Below are positions 19,216 to 29,554 of a stretch of 64,000 bases of DNA, one piece after another. Each line of letters starts with the position of its first letter. The first letter of the stretch is position 1. This DNA is from Mycolicibacterium litorale (lineage in GTDB: Bacteria > Actinomycetota > Actinomycetes > Mycobacteriales > Mycobacteriaceae), in contig CP019882.1 in assembly GCA_002007745.1 (NCBI GenBank), positions 1,984,001-2,048,000 of the forward strand, read 5' to 3'. A program made the translations under genes and the position numbers. The notes under the pieces were generated by a model. That model saw only the letters and a program-made list of their open reading frames with translations. It had not been told where the DNA came from and made no database searches.

Positions 19216-20496
19216 ATGGCGCGCATCGGAGACGGCGGTGACCTGCTGAAGTGCTCGTTCTGCGGCAAGAGTCAGAAGCAGGTGAAGAAGCTCATCGCGG
19301 GTCCGGGTGTCTACATCTGCGATGAGTGCATCGACCTCTGCAATGAGATCATCGAGGAGGAGTTGGCCGACGCCGACGACGTCAAACTCGATGAGCTGCC
19401 CAAGCCGGCCGAGATCAGGGAGTTCCTGGAGAGCTACGTCATCGGCCAGGACACCGCGAAGCGCACCCTGGCCGTCGCGGTCTACAACCACTACAAGCGC
19501 ATCCAGGCGGGCGAGAAGCACCGCGACTCCCGCTCTGAGCCCGTCGAGCTGGCCAAGTCCAACATTCTGATGCTCGGCCCGACCGGCTGCGGCAAGACCT
19601 ATCTGGCGCAGACCCTGGCCAAGATGCTCAATGTCCCGTTTGCGATAGCGGATGCGACGGCGCTGACCGAGGCCGGGTATGTCGGTGAGGACGTCGAGAA
19701 CATTCTGCTCAAGCTGATCCAGGCCGCCGACTACGACGTCAAGCGCGCCGAGACCGGCATCATCTACATCGACGAGGTCGACAAGATCGCCCGCAAGAGC
19801 GAGAACCCGTCGATCACCCGGGACGTCTCCGGGGAGGGTGTGCAGCAGGCGCTGCTGAAGATCCTCGAAGGCACGCAGGCCTCGGTGCCGCCGCAGGGCG
19901 GGCGCAAGCATCCGCATCAGGAATTCATCCAGATCGACACCACCAACGTGCTGTTCATCGTGGCGGGTGCCTTCGCGGGGCTGGAGAAGATCGTCTCCGA
20001 CCGGGTCGGCAAGCGCGGCCTGGGCTTCGGGGCCGAGGTCAAGTCGAAGGCCGAGATCGACACCCAGGATCACTTCGCCGAGGTGATGCCGGAAGACCTG
20101 ATCAAATTCGGGCTGATCCCGGAGTTCATCGGGCGTCTGCCGGTGGTGGCCTCGGTGACCAACCTGGACAAGGAATCGCTGGTGCAGATCCTGTCCCAGC
20201 CGAAGAACGCCTTGGTCAAGCAGTACACCCGGCTGTTCGAGATGGACGGTGTCGAGCTGGAGTTCGCCGACGATGCACTCGAGGCCATCGCCGATCAGGC
20301 CATCCACCGTGGCACCGGCGCCCGTGGTCTGCGCGCCATCATGGAAGAGGTCCTGCTGCCGGTGATGTACGACATCCCCAGCCGTGACGACGTCGCCAAG
20401 GTCGTGGTGACCAAGGAGACCGTGCAGGACAACGTCCTGCCGACCATCGTTCCGCGCAAGCCGTCACGCCCCGAGCGTCGCGACAAGTCCGCCTGA
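19216..20496 (+). CDS. clpX: ClpX unfoldase, ATPase partner of ClpP1P2
   Basis: 426 residues, equal to the M. tuberculosis protein. The N-terminal zinc-binding domain has C13-x2-C16 and C35-x2-C38. The AAA+ core shows Walker A G-P-T-G-C-G-K-T, Walker B with I-I-Y-I-D-E-V-D-K, the pore loop G-Y-V-G and the sensor-2 segment G-A-R-G-L-R. It unfolds tagged substrates and threads them into ClpP1P2. The ATG at 19216 fits homologues. Upstream, GTCGGG/CCCGAC (19144-19161) can form a small hairpin in the leader. Confidence 0.97.
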   Translation: MARIGDGGDLLKCSFCGKSQKQVKKLIAGPGVYICDECIDLCNEIIEEELADADDVKLDELPKPAEIREFLESYVIGQDTAKRTLAVAVYNHYKRIQAGEKHRDSRSEPVELAKSNILMLGPTGCGKTYLAQTLAKMLNVPFAIADATALTEAGYVGEDVENILLKLIQAADYDVKRAETGIIYIDEVDKIARKSENPSITRDVSGEGVQQALLKILEGTQASVPPQGGRKHPHQEFIQIDTTNVLFIVAGAFAGLEKIVSDRVGKRGLGFGAEVKSKAEIDTQDHFAEVMPEDLIKFGLIPEFIGRLPVVASVTNLDKESLVQILSQPKNALVKQYTRLFEMDGVELEFADDALEAIADQAIHRGTGARGLRAIMEEVLLPVMYDIPSRDDVAKVVVTKETVQDNVLPTIVPRKPSRPERRDKSA

Positions 20497-20502
20497 TCCC
20501 GC

Positions 20503-21807
20503 CTAGGCCCGGACCTTCATCCGGCGCTCGGCGATCACCTCGTCGACCAGTACGGCGATCTCGGCGACACCGTCGCGCTGGGCGAACGCTGCTTGCAGGT
20601 TGCGCGCACAGTTGAGGTAGTGCGGACGCTGTAGCACTGTGCGGACCGCCTGCCGCAGTGCGCGCGGCGTCGGTGTCCCGGTGCGCAGGTTGATCCCCGC
20701 ACCCGACCAGCCGACACGCCCGGCCACCTCCGGCTTGTCTTCGGTGTCACCAGCCACCACCAGCGGCACGCCGGCGCACAGTGCGCGCTGAACGGCGCCG
20801 TAGCCGCCGTTGGTCACCATGACGTTCACCTTCGGCAACAGAATGTCGTGCGGGATGTATCGGCTCACATAGGTATTGGCCGGCAACGGACCCCTGATCT
20901 CGGCCACGTCGCGGCCGCCGGTGGTGGCCACGACGAGAACGTCCTCACCCCCCAACGCTTCGATGGTCGGCTCCAGCAAGCGGCCGAGGTCGGCATTGTC
21001 GACGGTGCCTTGGGTCACGTGGACGACCGGGCGTTCCCCGTCCAATTCATGCCACCACGGGGGCAGCCGAAATCCCGGTGTCGGCAGCGGTTGGACAGCA
21101 CCGACATAGCGGACATGGGACGGCAGGTCGCTGCGGGGATAGTCGAACGCGGGCACGGTGGGCACGATGTAGCGGTCGGCCAGCAATCCGGCGTCGAGCA
21201 CGAACACCGGTAGCCGTGGTGCGTTCATCGCGTCCAGTCGGCGGTTGGCGGCCCGATGTGACGGGCCCAGCAGCACTTTGTGCGACACCGCGTTGAGCGT
21301 CCGGTTGCGCAGCCGTCCCAGCGGCCCGGAGGCCGGTTGAAGGCCCAGCCCCGCCGGTCCGGTGTCGCAGCTGGCGGTCATCAACGGCATCGACGTGAAC
21401 GCCAGTACCGGCGGGATCGACGCCCGCGAACCCACCAGGAACGGCAGGATTCCGAAGAACACCGAATCGACGATGACCGCATCGAAGCGGTTCTGGGTCA
21501 ACATCTCGGTGAGCACCGCAGCCTGGCGGGGCATGGGTGCGATGAACAGTTCGGTGATGTCGAAGTTGAGCCGGCGCAACCCGGTCAGCTCGGCGCGCCC
21601 GGGAATGTCGAGCACGGCGTTGTCGTCGACGTCGGCGTCCGCTGGCAGGGGGTGGAACCGGGCGCCCAGGGCGGTCACCTTTGCCTCGTGCCGGGGCCCG
21701 GTCAGGACGGTGACCCGGTCGCCGCGGTGGGCCAGGCCGCCCGCGACCGCGAGCATCGGGGTGCTGTGGCCGGCCGCAGACAGGCCGGCAATCAGAATCT
21801 CCGCCAT
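20503..21807 (-). CDS. UGT/MGT-like family 1 glycosyltransferase
   Basis: 434 residues with a GT-B fold. The N-terminal acceptor half starts I-L-I-A-G-L-S-A-A-G-H-S-T-P. The C-terminal nucleotide-sugar half contains a motif of the family type, T-N-G-G-Y-G-A-V-Q-R-A-L-C-A-G-V-P. Homologues glycosylate macrolides, lipids or plant-type aglycones; the acceptor is unknown. I chose the ATG at 21807 because GGGAGA lies just upstream, whereas the upstream ATG at 21822 has no ribosome site. It ends six bases from clpX (convergent) and follows the isochorismatase-like gene after 81 bases, so it may end the fdhF-fdhD transcript or have its own promoter. Confidence 0.85.
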   Translation of the reverse strand: MAEILIAGLSAAGHSTPMLAVAGGLAHRGDRVTVLTGPRHEAKVTALGARFHPLPADADVDDNAVLDIPGRAELTGLRRLNFDITELFIAPMPRQAAVLTEMLTQNRFDAVIVDSVFFGILPFLVGSRASIPPVLAFTSMPLMTASCDTGPAGLGLQPASGPLGRLRNRTLNAVSHKVLLGPSHRAANRRLDAMNAPRLPVFVLDAGLLADRYIVPTVPAFDYPRSDLPSHVRYVGAVQPLPTPGFRLPPWWHELDGERPVVHVTQGTVDNADLGRLLEPTIEALGGEDVLVVATTGGRDVAEIRGPLPANTYVSRYIPHDILLPKVNVMVTNGGYGAVQRALCAGVPLVVAGDTEDKPEVAGRVGWSGAGINLRTGTPTPRALRQAVRTVLQRPHYLNCARNLQAAFAQRDGVAEIAVLVDEVIAERRMKVRA

Positions 21808-21888
21808 CGTTCTCCCAATCATTCGGTGGATGTTGGGAATCGATGCTCGCTGGTCAGGGGTGCGGCGAGCTTGGAGGTTAGGTGGAGA

Positions 21889-22512
21889 TCAGGTGGAGAT
21901 TGCCGGTGGCATGGCCGCGACCACATCACCGGTGGTGCTGACCTGTGCGTAGTTCGGCATCGCGACGTCCAGCGCGGCCGCCATTTCGGTGTCCGAGTAG
22001 CTCGCCGTCGCATCCTTCACCACGGTGACGTCATAGCCGAGCTCGGCGCCGTAGCGCACGGTGGCCTCCACGCAGGTGTGCGCGATCAACCCCACCACGA
22101 TGATTCGACGAATGCCGTGACGTTTGAGCAACAGGTCGAGATCGGTGTTGGCAAAGCCGCTGGAGCACCAGTGCTCTTGGGCGACAACGTCGTCCGGCTG
22201 CGGGATGAAGTCCGGGTGCAGCTCACCGCCCCACGTCCCGTATTCGAAGGTCCGTCGCTGCCAGGCAGCCCTCTGGATCGGTGCGATGGACGCCCAGCCT
22301 TCGTAGTCGCCCGGCCGGTAGCGATGGTGCAGCGCGTAGAAGACGCGCATGCCGGCGTGGCGGGCGGTGTCGAGGATCTGCTTCATGTGGGCAATGCACT
22401 GGTTGGCGTCGGCCACCGTCTTGAGGCGATCCCACACCTTGCCGCCTTCGGAGATGAAGTCGTTGTAGGGATCGATGACCAGCAATGCGGTGTCGTTCCG
22501 GTCGAAGGTCAT
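21889..22512 (-). CDS. Isochorismatase-family cysteine hydrolase
   Basis: 207 residues. The Rossmann-like core has the catalytic D14 (L-V-I-D-P) and nucleophile C147 in A-H-T-C-V-E-A-T. The third triad member, a lysine usually placed before the H-W-x-S-S-G-F segment, appears to be Gln112 (Q-E-H-W-C-S-S-G-F), so the triad may be incomplete or use another residue. Such proteins hydrolyse amides or isochorismate-like substrates. It lies 14 bases downstream of fdhD on the same strand with GAGGGGG upstream of its ATG, so it is probably in the fdhF-fdhD operon. Confidence 0.82.
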   Translation of the reverse strand: MTFDRNDTALLVIDPYNDFISEGGKVWDRLKTVADANQCIAHMKQILDTARHAGMRVFYALHHRYRPGDYEGWASIAPIQRAAWQRRTFEYGTWGGELHPDFIPQPDDVVAQEHWCSSGFANTDLDLLLKRHGIRRIIVVGLIAHTCVEATVRYGAELGYDVTVVKDATASYSDTEMAAALDVAMPNYAQVSTTGDVVAAMPPAIST

Positions 22513-22526
22513 CGCAGCGTTCCCCC

Positions 22527-23351
22527 TCAGTGTTTGATGCGATCAGTCCTGCTGTAGACGTTCATCGACTCTCCGCGCAGGAACGCCACCAGCGTCAGCC
22601 CGGACTGGGTGGCCAAGTCGACAGCCAGCGAGGACGGCGCCGACACCGCGGCCAGGACGGGGATACCCGCCATCACGGCCTTCTGGGTGAGTTCGAACGA
22701 AGCGCGCCCGCTGACCAGGAGGACCGATCCTGCGAGCGGGATGCGGTCGGACTCCAGCGCCCACCCGATCACCTTGTCGACCGCGTTGTGCCGGCCGACG
22801 TCCTCGCGGACCACCAGCATGGTCCCGTCGGCATCGAACAGCGCTGCGCCGTGCAATCCGCCGGTGCTCGCGAAAACCTTTTGCGCAGAGCGCAACCGGG
22901 CGGGCATGGCGGTCAGGGCCGCTGCCTCGACGACGGTGGGATCGTCGCCGGGGGCGTGGCGGCTGGTCAGCCGGACGGCGTCGATGGATGACTTGCCGCA
23001 CACCCCGCAGGACGAGGTGGTGTAGAAATTGCGGGTGACGTCGACGTCGGGGGTCGGCACGTCTGGGCCCAGCGTCACGTCCAGCACGTTATAGGTGTTC
23101 GCGCCGTCCTCGCCGGTGCCCCGGCAGTACCGGACCGTGAGCACGTCGCCGCGTCGGGTGATGACCCCCTCGGTGAGCAGGAAGCCTTGGGCCAGTTCGA
23201 CATCGGACCCGGGGGTACGCATCGTGACGGTCAGAGGCGAGCCGTTGACCCGGATCTCCAGCGGCTCCTCGACGACGAGCGTCTCCGGCCGCTCGGTGGC
23301 CGCACCGTCGGCGAGGTGGCTGATCCGCCGCCGGGCCGTCACCCGTCCCAT
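22527..23351 (-). CDS. fdhD: FdhD, sulfur carrier for formate dehydrogenase maturation
   Basis: 274 residues. The characteristic S-C-G-V-C-G-K motif (C115, C118) takes sulfur from a cysteine desulfurase and inserts it into the molybdenum cofactor of the FdhF-type enzyme. The C-terminal half holds the cofactor-binding motif [11 protein letters not shown]. Its start overlaps the 3' end of the upstream fdhF-like gene by 13 bases, so enzyme and maturation factor are translationally linked, as for Rv2899c and Rv2900c of M. tuberculosis. Confidence 0.93.
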   Translation of the reverse strand: MGRVTARRRISHLADGAATERPETLVVEEPLEIRVNGSPLTVTMRTPGSDVELAQGFLLTEGVITRRGDVLTVRYCRGTGEDGANTYNVLDVTLGPDVPTPDVDVTRNFYTTSSCGVCGKSSIDAVRLTSRHAPGDDPTVVEAAALTAMPARLRSAQKVFASTGGLHGAALFDADGTMLVVREDVGRHNAVDKVIGWALESDRIPLAGSVLLVSGRASFELTQKAVMAGIPVLAAVSAPSSLAVDLATQSGLTLVAFLRGESMNVYSRTDRIKH

Positions 23352-25705
23352 GCCGCGCCGACCTCCGAGTCGCCGGGTTCCAGGCGGATCACCACAGCCT
23401 TCGACACCGGCGTATTCGACTTCGCCGCAACGTGGTCCAGCGGCACCAGCGGATTGGTCTCGGGATAGTAGGCGGCGGCGTTACCCACCGGGGTGGAGTA
23501 CGCCACCACCAGGAAGTCCTTGGCCCGCCGCTCCTGCAGGTCACCTCGGCTGTCAGTGAACTCCGAGACCAGGTCCACCCGGTCTCCTTCGCTCAGCCCG
23601 AGGGTCTGGATGTCGGCGGGGTTGACGAAGACCACCCGCCGGCCGCCCTTGACGCCGCGATAACGGTCGTCGAGACCGTAGATGGTGGTGTTGTACTGGT
23701 CGTGGCTGCGTAGCGTCTGCAGCACCAGCCGGCCCGGCGGCACCGCGACCCACTGCATCGGGGTGACCGCGAAATTGGCTTTACCGGTGACGGTGGGGAA
23801 CTCGCGGGAGTCCCGAGGCGGGTGGGGGAGTTGGAACCCGTCGGGCTGACGCACCCGGGTGTTGTAATCGGCACAGCCCGGTACGACGGCGGCGATTGCC
23901 TCGCGGATGGTGTCGTAGTCGGCGGCGAAGCTCTCCCACTGCACCGGGTGGTCGGCCCCCAGCACGGCACGCGCCAGCTGACAGACGATGGCGACCTCGC
24001 TGCGGACCTCGTCGCTGGGCGGCTGCAGGCTGCCTCGTGACAGGTGCACCATCGACATCGAATCCTCAACGGAGACAACCTGTTTGTGCCCATCGACGAT
24101 ATCGCGATCGGTGCGGCCCAGGGTAGGCAGGATCAATGCGGTGCGGCCGTGCACCAGGTGGCTGCGGTTGAGCTTGGTCGAGACCTGCACGGTCAGCGCG
24201 CACGTGCTCAGCGCGGCCTCGGTCACCGCGGTGTCCGGAGTGGCCGAGGCGAAGTTGCCGCCCATGCCGATGAACACCGACGCCTGGCCGTCGCGCATCG
24301 CCCGGATGGCGTTGACCGTGTCGAATCCGTGCTTACGGGGGCTGACGATGCCGAACCGGTTGTCCAAGGCTGCCAAGAACGCCTCAGGGACCTTCTCCCA
24401 GATCCCCATCGTCCGGTCGCCCTGCACATTGGAATGCCCACGGACCGGGCATACCCCCGCGCCGGGCTTACCCATCATCCCGCGCATCAGCAACAGGTTG
24501 GTGATCTCGGCGATCGTGTCCACGGCATGGGTCTGCTGGGTGATGCCCATCGCCCAGCACACGATCGTGCGTTGGGAGCGTGCCATCATGTCGGCGACCC
24601 GCCCCAGCTGGCTTGCCTGGATCCCGGTGGCTTCGGCCACGGTGTCGAGGTCCACGGTTCGGGCGTCGGCGAGATAGTCGTCGAAGCCGTGGCAGTGCGC
24701 GGCGATGAAGTCGCGGTCGATGACGGTTCCGGGGGCACGGTCGTCGGCCTCGACCAGCAGCCGGCCCAGCCCCTTGAACAGGGCCAGATCGCCACCGATG
24801 CGAATCTGGACGAATTCGTCGGCGATCGGGATGCCGTGCCCGACGACGCCGCGCACCTTCTGCGGGTCCTTGAACCGGATCAGACCGGCCTCGGGCAGCG
24901 GGTTGATGGCGACGATCTTGGCCCCGTTGGCTTTGGCCTTCTCCAACACCGACAGCATCCGCGGGTGGTTGGTGCCGGGGTTCTGCCCGGCGATGAGGAT
25001 CAGGTCGGCGTGTTCGACGTCCTCGACGGTCACCGAGCCCTTGCCGATGCCGATGGACTCGATCAGCGCGGTGCCCGACGACTCATGGCACATGTTCGAG
25101 CAGTCCGGCAGGTTGTTGGTGCCGAAGCTGCGGACCAGTAACTGGTAGAGGAACGCCGCCTCGTTGCTGGTGCGCCCGGAGGTGTAGAACACCGCCTCGT
25201 CGGGGGAGGACAGCGCGTTGAGATGCTGGGCGATCAGTGCGTAGGCGCCGTCTTCGCCGTCCCAGCTGATCGGCCGGTAGTGCTGCTCGCCGGGCCGCAG
25301 CACCATGGGGTGGGTGAGCCGGCCTTGCTGGGACAGCCAGTACTCGGGCTTGGTGGCCAATTCGGCCACCGAATGACGGGCGAAGAACTCCGGCGTCACC
25401 CGTCGCTTGGTGGCTTCCTCGGCTACCGCTTTGGCGCCGTTCTCGCAGAACTCGGCCAGTTTGCGCCCGCCGTGCTCCTCGGGCCAGGCACAGCCCGGGC
25501 AGTCGAACCCGTGTCGCTGATTGAGCCGCGACAGCGTCTCCAGGGTGCGCACCGGACCCATCTGTGTCAGCCCGCGCTGCATGCTCACCATCACGGCCTT
25601 CACCCCGGCGGCCTCGTGTTTCCGGTCGCCGACGGTGACGGCGTACTCGTCGACATCGGCGTCGACGTCATGGGTGTGGTCGCGGCGCGTGGGCATGGTT
25701 GCCAT
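23339..25705 (-). CDS. fdhF: FdhF-family molybdopterin oxidoreductase
   Basis: 788 residues of the oxidoreductase alpha (YdeP/FdhF) family, a bis-MGD molybdoenzyme annotated as formate dehydrogenase-like. An N-terminal C-P-G-C pair is present, and the molybdopterin domains contain S-G-R-T-S-N-E-A and G-Q-N-P-G-T-N-H-P. The position expected for the Sec/Cys ligand has a C-H-E-S-S-G segment, so metal ligation may differ from classical FdhF. I chose the ATG at 25705 because GAGGAC precedes it closely. It is the first gene of fdhF-fdhD-hydrolase and depends on MGD made by MobA encoded at 54 kb. True substrate uncertain. Confidence 0.88.
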   Translation of the reverse strand: MATMPTRRDHTHDVDADVDEYAVTVGDRKHEAAGVKAVMVSMQRGLTQMGPVRTLETLSRLNQRHGFDCPGCAWPEEHGGRKLAEFCENGAKAVAEEATKRRVTPEFFARHSVAELATKPEYWLSQQGRLTHPMVLRPGEQHYRPISWDGEDGAYALIAQHLNALSSPDEAVFYTSGRTSNEAAFLYQLLVRSFGTNNLPDCSNMCHESSGTALIESIGIGKGSVTVEDVEHADLILIAGQNPGTNHPRMLSVLEKAKANGAKIVAINPLPEAGLIRFKDPQKVRGVVGHGIPIADEFVQIRIGGDLALFKGLGRLLVEADDRAPGTVIDRDFIAAHCHGFDDYLADARTVDLDTVAEATGIQASQLGRVADMMARSQRTIVCWAMGITQQTHAVDTIAEITNLLLMRGMMGKPGAGVCPVRGHSNVQGDRTMGIWEKVPEAFLAALDNRFGIVSPRKHGFDTVNAIRAMRDGQASVFIGMGGNFASATPDTAVTEAALSTCALTVQVSTKLNRSHLVHGRTALILPTLGRTDRDIVDGHKQVVSVEDSMSMVHLSRGSLQPPSDEVRSEVAIVCQLARAVLGADHPVQWESFAADYDTIREAIAAVVPGCADYNTRVRQPDGFQLPHPPRDSREFPTVTGKANFAVTPMQWVAVPPGRLVLQTLRSHDQYNTTIYGLDDRYRGVKGGRRVVFVNPADIQTLGLSEGDRVDLVSEFTDSRGDLQERRAKDFLVVAYSTPVGNAAAYYPETNPLVPLDHVAAKSNTPVSKAVVIRLEPGDSEVGAAWDG

Positions 25706-25739
25706 TGTCCTCGGTTCGACGGCGGGAAGCCACGACAGG

Positions 25740-27113
25740 TCAGGCCACCTCGTCACCGACCTCATCGGAGGTCGTCAGCATCCGCTCGGGATGGTGGTAG
25801 ACATTGGTGCGCGCCTGGCCGACATCGTTGTGCGGCGGCGGGATCCACTCGACCGATCCGTCGGTCCGGATCCGCACGCAATAGCCCTCGTCGGCGAGGC
25901 GATTGTCGGCGGGACACGCCAACACCATGGCGTCGACGTCGGTGGGACCGCCTGCTGCCCAGCCGGTGGCGTGGTGCACCTGGCAGTCGTAACCGCGCAC
26001 CGTGCATCCGGGCCGGGTGCAGCCACGGTCGCGCGCCAACAGCACGATGCGCTGGTCGGCGGTGGCGATTCGCTTGGAACGTCCGAGGTACAACGGGCGC
26101 GCGGTGTGCTTGTCGAACACCACCAGGCTGTGATGCGCGTGCGACGCGAGTCGGATGACGTCGCTCATCGGTAGCAGTGCGCCGCCGGCGGTCACGCCGA
26201 CGCCGGCCGCGTCGGTCAGGTCCTGCAGGGTGGTCGACACGATGACCATCGCGGGCAGCCCGTTGTGTTGGCCCAGTTCACCCGACGACAAGATGCTGCG
26301 TCCCATCGCGGTCAGCGCATCGTGGTTGCGCTGGGCCACCGAGCGGCCGTCGCCCTCGATCTGCTCATGGGTCGGAGTGCCGGAGATACACGGGCTGTCG
26401 TCCTGCGGGTTGCACATCCCCGGCGCGGCCAGCTTGGCGGTGACGGCTTCCAACGTCGCCATGGCCAGCGGGTCCAGCAGACCGTGTACCGGTGTCATCC
26501 CGTCGGCCTGCTGCTTGCCGATCCAGAATCCCCGCCGGCGTGCGCGTTCGGCGTCGTCGGGCATCGGCCCGTCCTGGTCGATGAGGGTCTGCAGCCGCTC
26601 GGCGACCTGCGTCAGTTCTTCCGGTGTCAGGCCGCGCGCGTTGAGCACGAGGTCGGCCTCGGCTTGAGTACGGGTCTGGAGATCGACCCAGTCCGGCAGC
26701 TTGCGGAAGAACTTGCCGATGATCGCCACATGTTCGGGGCCGATCTGCCCGGCGGCTTGGGCCGCGGCCGTCAACTCCAGGATCGGTGCCAGCGGCTCAC
26801 CGGTGAACGAAGAACGGGGCCCGAGTTGAGCGGCATCGCGCACCCGCTGCTTGGCTTCGGCCCGCGAGACGCGCAAGCGGGTGGCCACGACGTCGGGAAG
26901 AGTCTTCGCGCCGAGGTCGGCCGGGGAGGCCTCTGCGGCCAGCCTCGCCAGGATGCGGTGCGATTGCGCGGGGAGCTGGCGAGCCAGGACCTCGAGCTCG
27001 GCGAGCACGTCCAGGAGTTCGCGGTGACTCAACCTGTCGAGCGGGAGCGCGGCGAGCTCGTCGTGGCAGGCGCGCAACGATGCGACCGCGTTGTGCACGG
27101 CATTCGAACTCAT
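25740..27113 (-). CDS. 13E12-family protein: DUF222 domain plus HNH nuclease domain
   Basis: About 457 residues. The N-terminal DUF222 domain covers most of the protein. A C-terminal HNH motif follows, with C-T-R-P-G-C and C-x-V-H-H ... N, of zinc-finger-associated type. This is the REP13E12 family, repeated in mycobacterial genomes and often an insertion target for phages and elements; DNA cleavage is assumed from the HNH motif. A perfect SOS box lies directly upstream. I chose the ATG at 27113, immediately after that box, because longer starts would put the box inside the coding sequence; a start further downstream is possible. Confidence 0.85.
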   Translation of the reverse strand: MSSNAVHNAVASLRACHDELAALPLDRLSHRELLDVLAELEVLARQLPAQSHRILARLAAEASPADLGAKTLPDVVATRLRVSRAEAKQRVRDAAQLGPRSSFTGEPLAPILELTAAAQAAGQIGPEHVAIIGKFFRKLPDWVDLQTRTQAEADLVLNARGLTPEELTQVAERLQTLIDQDGPMPDDAERARRRGFWIGKQQADGMTPVHGLLDPLAMATLEAVTAKLAAPGMCNPQDDSPCISGTPTHEQIEGDGRSVAQRNHDALTAMGRSILSSGELGQHNGLPAMVIVSTTLQDLTDAAGVGVTAGGALLPMSDVIRLASHAHHSLVVFDKHTARPLYLGRSKRIATADQRIVLLARDRGCTRPGCTVRGYDCQVHHATGWAAGGPTDVDAMVLACPADNRLADEGYCVRIRTDGSVEWIPPPHNDVGQARTNVYHHPERMLTTSDEVGDEVA

Positions 27114-27116
27114 GTA

Positions 27117-27132
27117 TCGAACACTAGTTCGA
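27117..27132 (-). promoter_or_regulatory. LexA SOS box
   Basis: TCGAAC-ACTA-GTTCGA is a perfect match to the mycobacterial SOS box TCGAAC-N4-GTTCGA. It lies three bases upstream of the 13E12-family start codon, so LexA should repress this gene until DNA damage. Confidence 0.88.
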
Positions 27133-27223
27133 ACCACCGACAAGTTCGGGCGGTTGCGGCGCCGTCTTTGCGGAAATCGCGCAACCGTGCACGAAACGAA
27201 TGAATTGTCGCGGTGATGTACAC

Positions 27224-27239
27224 GTAACGATCCTGGAAC
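27224..27239 (+). promoter_or_regulatory. Candidate GlnR box
   Basis: GTAAC-GATCCT-GGAAC fits the actinobacterial GlnR pattern GTnAC-n6-GnAAC. It lies 74 bases before the type III glutamine synthetase start, with a possible -10 TACTGT at 27250-27255. Nitrogen control of this gene would make sense. Confidence 0.5.
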
Positions 27240-27312
27240 TTCGGCTCCCTACTGTGGGCCGGTCACACGTCCGCGAAGTAGACGCGGATGTCTTGGGTGA
27301 AGAGGAAAAACT

Positions 27313-29487
27313 TTGAGCGGAAACGCGGTGCGCCTGTCGGCGATCAACAATGTCGAGGCTTACGAGCCCCCGGCCATCAGCTTCGACCCCGCTGAAGAGC
27401 CTGGTGAGATCTTTGGATCGAACGTGTTCACCCTGGCCGAGATGCGGCTTCGGTTGCCGAAGTCGGTCTACAAATCGGTGGTCGCCACCATCGAGAAGGG
27501 TGCCAAGCTCGACCCGGCGGTCGCCGACTCCGTCGCCTCGGCGATGAAGGACTGGGCGCTGTCCAAGGGCGCCACTCACTACGCGCACGTGTTCTACCCG
27601 ATGACCGGATTGACCGCCGAGAAGCACGACAGCTTCCTCGAGCCGGTCTCCGACGGCCAGACTCTGGCCGAATTCGCCGGCAAGACCCTGATCCAGGGCG
27701 AGCCGGACGCGTCGAGTTTTCCGTCCGGCGGTCTGCGCAGCACCTTCGAGGCGCGCGGCTACACCGGTTGGGACGTGACCAGTCCCGCCTACATCCTGGA
27801 GAACCCCAACGGCAACACACTGTGCATCCCCACGGTGTTCGTGTCGATGACCGGCGAGGCCCTGGACTACAAGACCCCGCTGCTGCGCAGCCAGCAGGCC
27901 ATGGGCGCGCAGGCCGAGCGCATCCTGAAGTTGTTCGGGCACAAGGACTTCGATCACATCGTGTCGTTCTGCGGTCCCGAGCAGGAGTACTTCCTGGTCG
28001 ACCGGCACTTCTTCCTGGCCCGCCCCGACCTGATCAACGCCGGGCGCACCTTGTTCGGCGCCAAGCCGCCCAAGGGGCAGGAGTTCGACGACCACTACTT
28101 CGGCTCGATCCCCGACCGGGTGCTGGCGTTCATGATGGACACCGAGCGGGAGCTGTTCAAGCTGGGCATCCCGGCCAAGACCCGGCACAACGAGGTCGCA
28201 CCGGGCCAGTTCGAGATCGCGCCGATGTTCGAGCGCGCCAACATCGCCGCCGACCATCAGCAGCTGCTGATGACCACCTTCCGCAACATCGCCAAGAAGC
28301 ACGGCATGGAGTGCCTCTTCCACGAGAAGCCGTTCGCCGGGGTCAACGGTTCCGGCAAGCACGTCAACTTCTCGATGGGCAACGCCCAGTTCGGCAGCTT
28401 GCTGGTGCCCGGTGACACCCCGCATGAGAACGCCCAGTTCCTGGTGTTCTGTGCTGCGGTCATCCGTGCCGTGCACAAGTACGGCGGTCTGCTGCGGGTG
28501 TCGGTGGCCTCGGCCACCAACGACCACCGGCTCGGCGCCAACGAGGCTCCGCCGGCGATCATCTCGATCTTCCTCGGTGAGCAGCTGGCCGATGTGTTCG
28601 ACCAGATCGCCAAGGGCGCGGCGACGTCGTCCAAGGGTAAGGGCAGCATGATCATCGGGGTCGACACCCTGCCGGAGTTGCCGACCGACCCGGGTGACCG
28701 CAACCGCACCAGCCCGTTCGCCTTCACCGGCAACCGTTTCGAGTTCCGTGCGCCGGGCTCGGGCCAGACCATCAACGTCCCGATGATCATCCTCAATACG
28801 ATCATGGCCGACTCGCTGGACTACATGGCCACCGCGCTCGAGACGGCAGTCGAGGCCGGCGAGGAGTTCGACTCCGCCGTGCAGAAGCTGCTGACCGAGA
28901 TCATCACCGAGCACGGCGCGGTCGTGTTCAACGGCGACGGCTACTCGGAGAACTGGCAGATCGAGGCGGCCGAGCGCGGCCTGCCGAATCTCAAGACCAC
29001 GCTGGACGCCATCCCGCAGCTGGTCACCCCAGAGGCCATCGAGGTCTTCGAGAAGTACGGCGTTTTCAACGCCCGCGAGTTGCACAGCCGCGAGGAAGTC
29101 CGGTACGAGACCTACGCCCTGACCATTGGTGTCGAGGCGAAGTTGACGCTGGAGATCGGGTCGACGGTGATTCTGCCTGCGGCCATCCGGTACCAGACCG
29201 AGTTGGCCCAGAACGTCGCGACGCTCAAGGCGGCCGGCGTCGAGCCGGATATGACGCTGCTGCAGGCGGTTTCGACACCCATTGCGGAGTTGACCGCGGC
29301 ATTGGCGGCACTGAAGGAGGGTCTCGCCGAGCATGGCGGCGAATCCGCTGCCGAGGAGGCCGCACACGCCAAGAGCCTGCTGCCCAAGATGGACGCGGTG
29401 CGCGCAGCCGCCGACACGCTGGAAGGCCTTGTCGCCGACGATCTCTGGCCGCTGCCGACCTACCAGGAGATGCTCTACATCCTCTGA
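27313..29487 (+). CDS. glnN: Type III glutamine synthetase (GlnN)
   Basis: 724 residues, the large size of GSIII (GSI is about 470). GSIII features visible are the N-terminal domain with [14 protein letters not shown], the catalytic segment with [10 protein letters not shown], the [10 protein letters not shown] and N-G-S-G-K-H motifs for metal and substrate, and the C-terminal helical extension. It condenses ammonia and glutamate with ATP. The start is TTG at 27313 with GAGGAAAA upstream. It is transcribed divergently from the SOS-regulated HNH gene and has a GlnR-like box in front. Its role beside the GSI enzymes expected elsewhere in the genome is unknown. Confidence 0.93.
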   Translation: MSGNAVRLSAINNVEAYEPPAISFDPAEEPGEIFGSNVFTLAEMRLRLPKSVYKSVVATIEKGAKLDPAVADSVASAMKDWALSKGATHYAHVFYPMTGLTAEKHDSFLEPVSDGQTLAEFAGKTLIQGEPDASSFPSGGLRSTFEARGYTGWDVTSPAYILENPNGNTLCIPTVFVSMTGEALDYKTPLLRSQQAMGAQAERILKLFGHKDFDHIVSFCGPEQEYFLVDRHFFLARPDLINAGRTLFGAKPPKGQEFDDHYFGSIPDRVLAFMMDTERELFKLGIPAKTRHNEVAPGQFEIAPMFERANIAADHQQLLMTTFRNIAKKHGMECLFHEKPFAGVNGSGKHVNFSMGNAQFGSLLVPGDTPHENAQFLVFCAAVIRAVHKYGGLLRVSVASATNDHRLGANEAPPAIISIFLGEQLADVFDQIAKGAATSSKGKGSMIIGVDTLPELPTDPGDRNRTSPFAFTGNRFEFRAPGSGQTINVPMIILNTIMADSLDYMATALETAVEAGEEFDSAVQKLLTEIITEHGAVVFNGDGYSENWQIEAAERGLPNLKTTLDAIPQLVTPEAIEVFEKYGVFNARELHSREEVRYETYALTIGVEAKLTLEIGSTVILPAAIRYQTELAQNVATLKAAGVEPDMTLLQAVSTPIAELTAALAALKEGLAEHGGESAAEEAAHAKSLLPKMDAVRAAADTLEGLVADDLWPLPTYQEMLYIL

Positions 29488-29494
29488 CGGTTCA

Positions 29495-29552
29495 CGCCCA
29501 GACTGCAGTTGTTGACGCGTCTACTCGCGATTCAACAACTGCAGTCTGGGCG
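29495..29552. terminator. Perfect 21-bp inverted repeat, bidirectional terminator
   Basis: Between the convergent glnN and SDR genes, a 21-base arm (29495-29515) is perfectly complementary to 29532-29552 around a 16-base loop. It should terminate transcripts from both sides. Its length is unusual for a simple terminator. Confidence 0.75.
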
Positions 29553-29554
29553 AG

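Noticed and set aside
27124..29367. 747-codon minus-strand frame opposite glnN
   Set aside because: High-GC antisense artefact; the plus strand encodes a complete glutamine synthetase.
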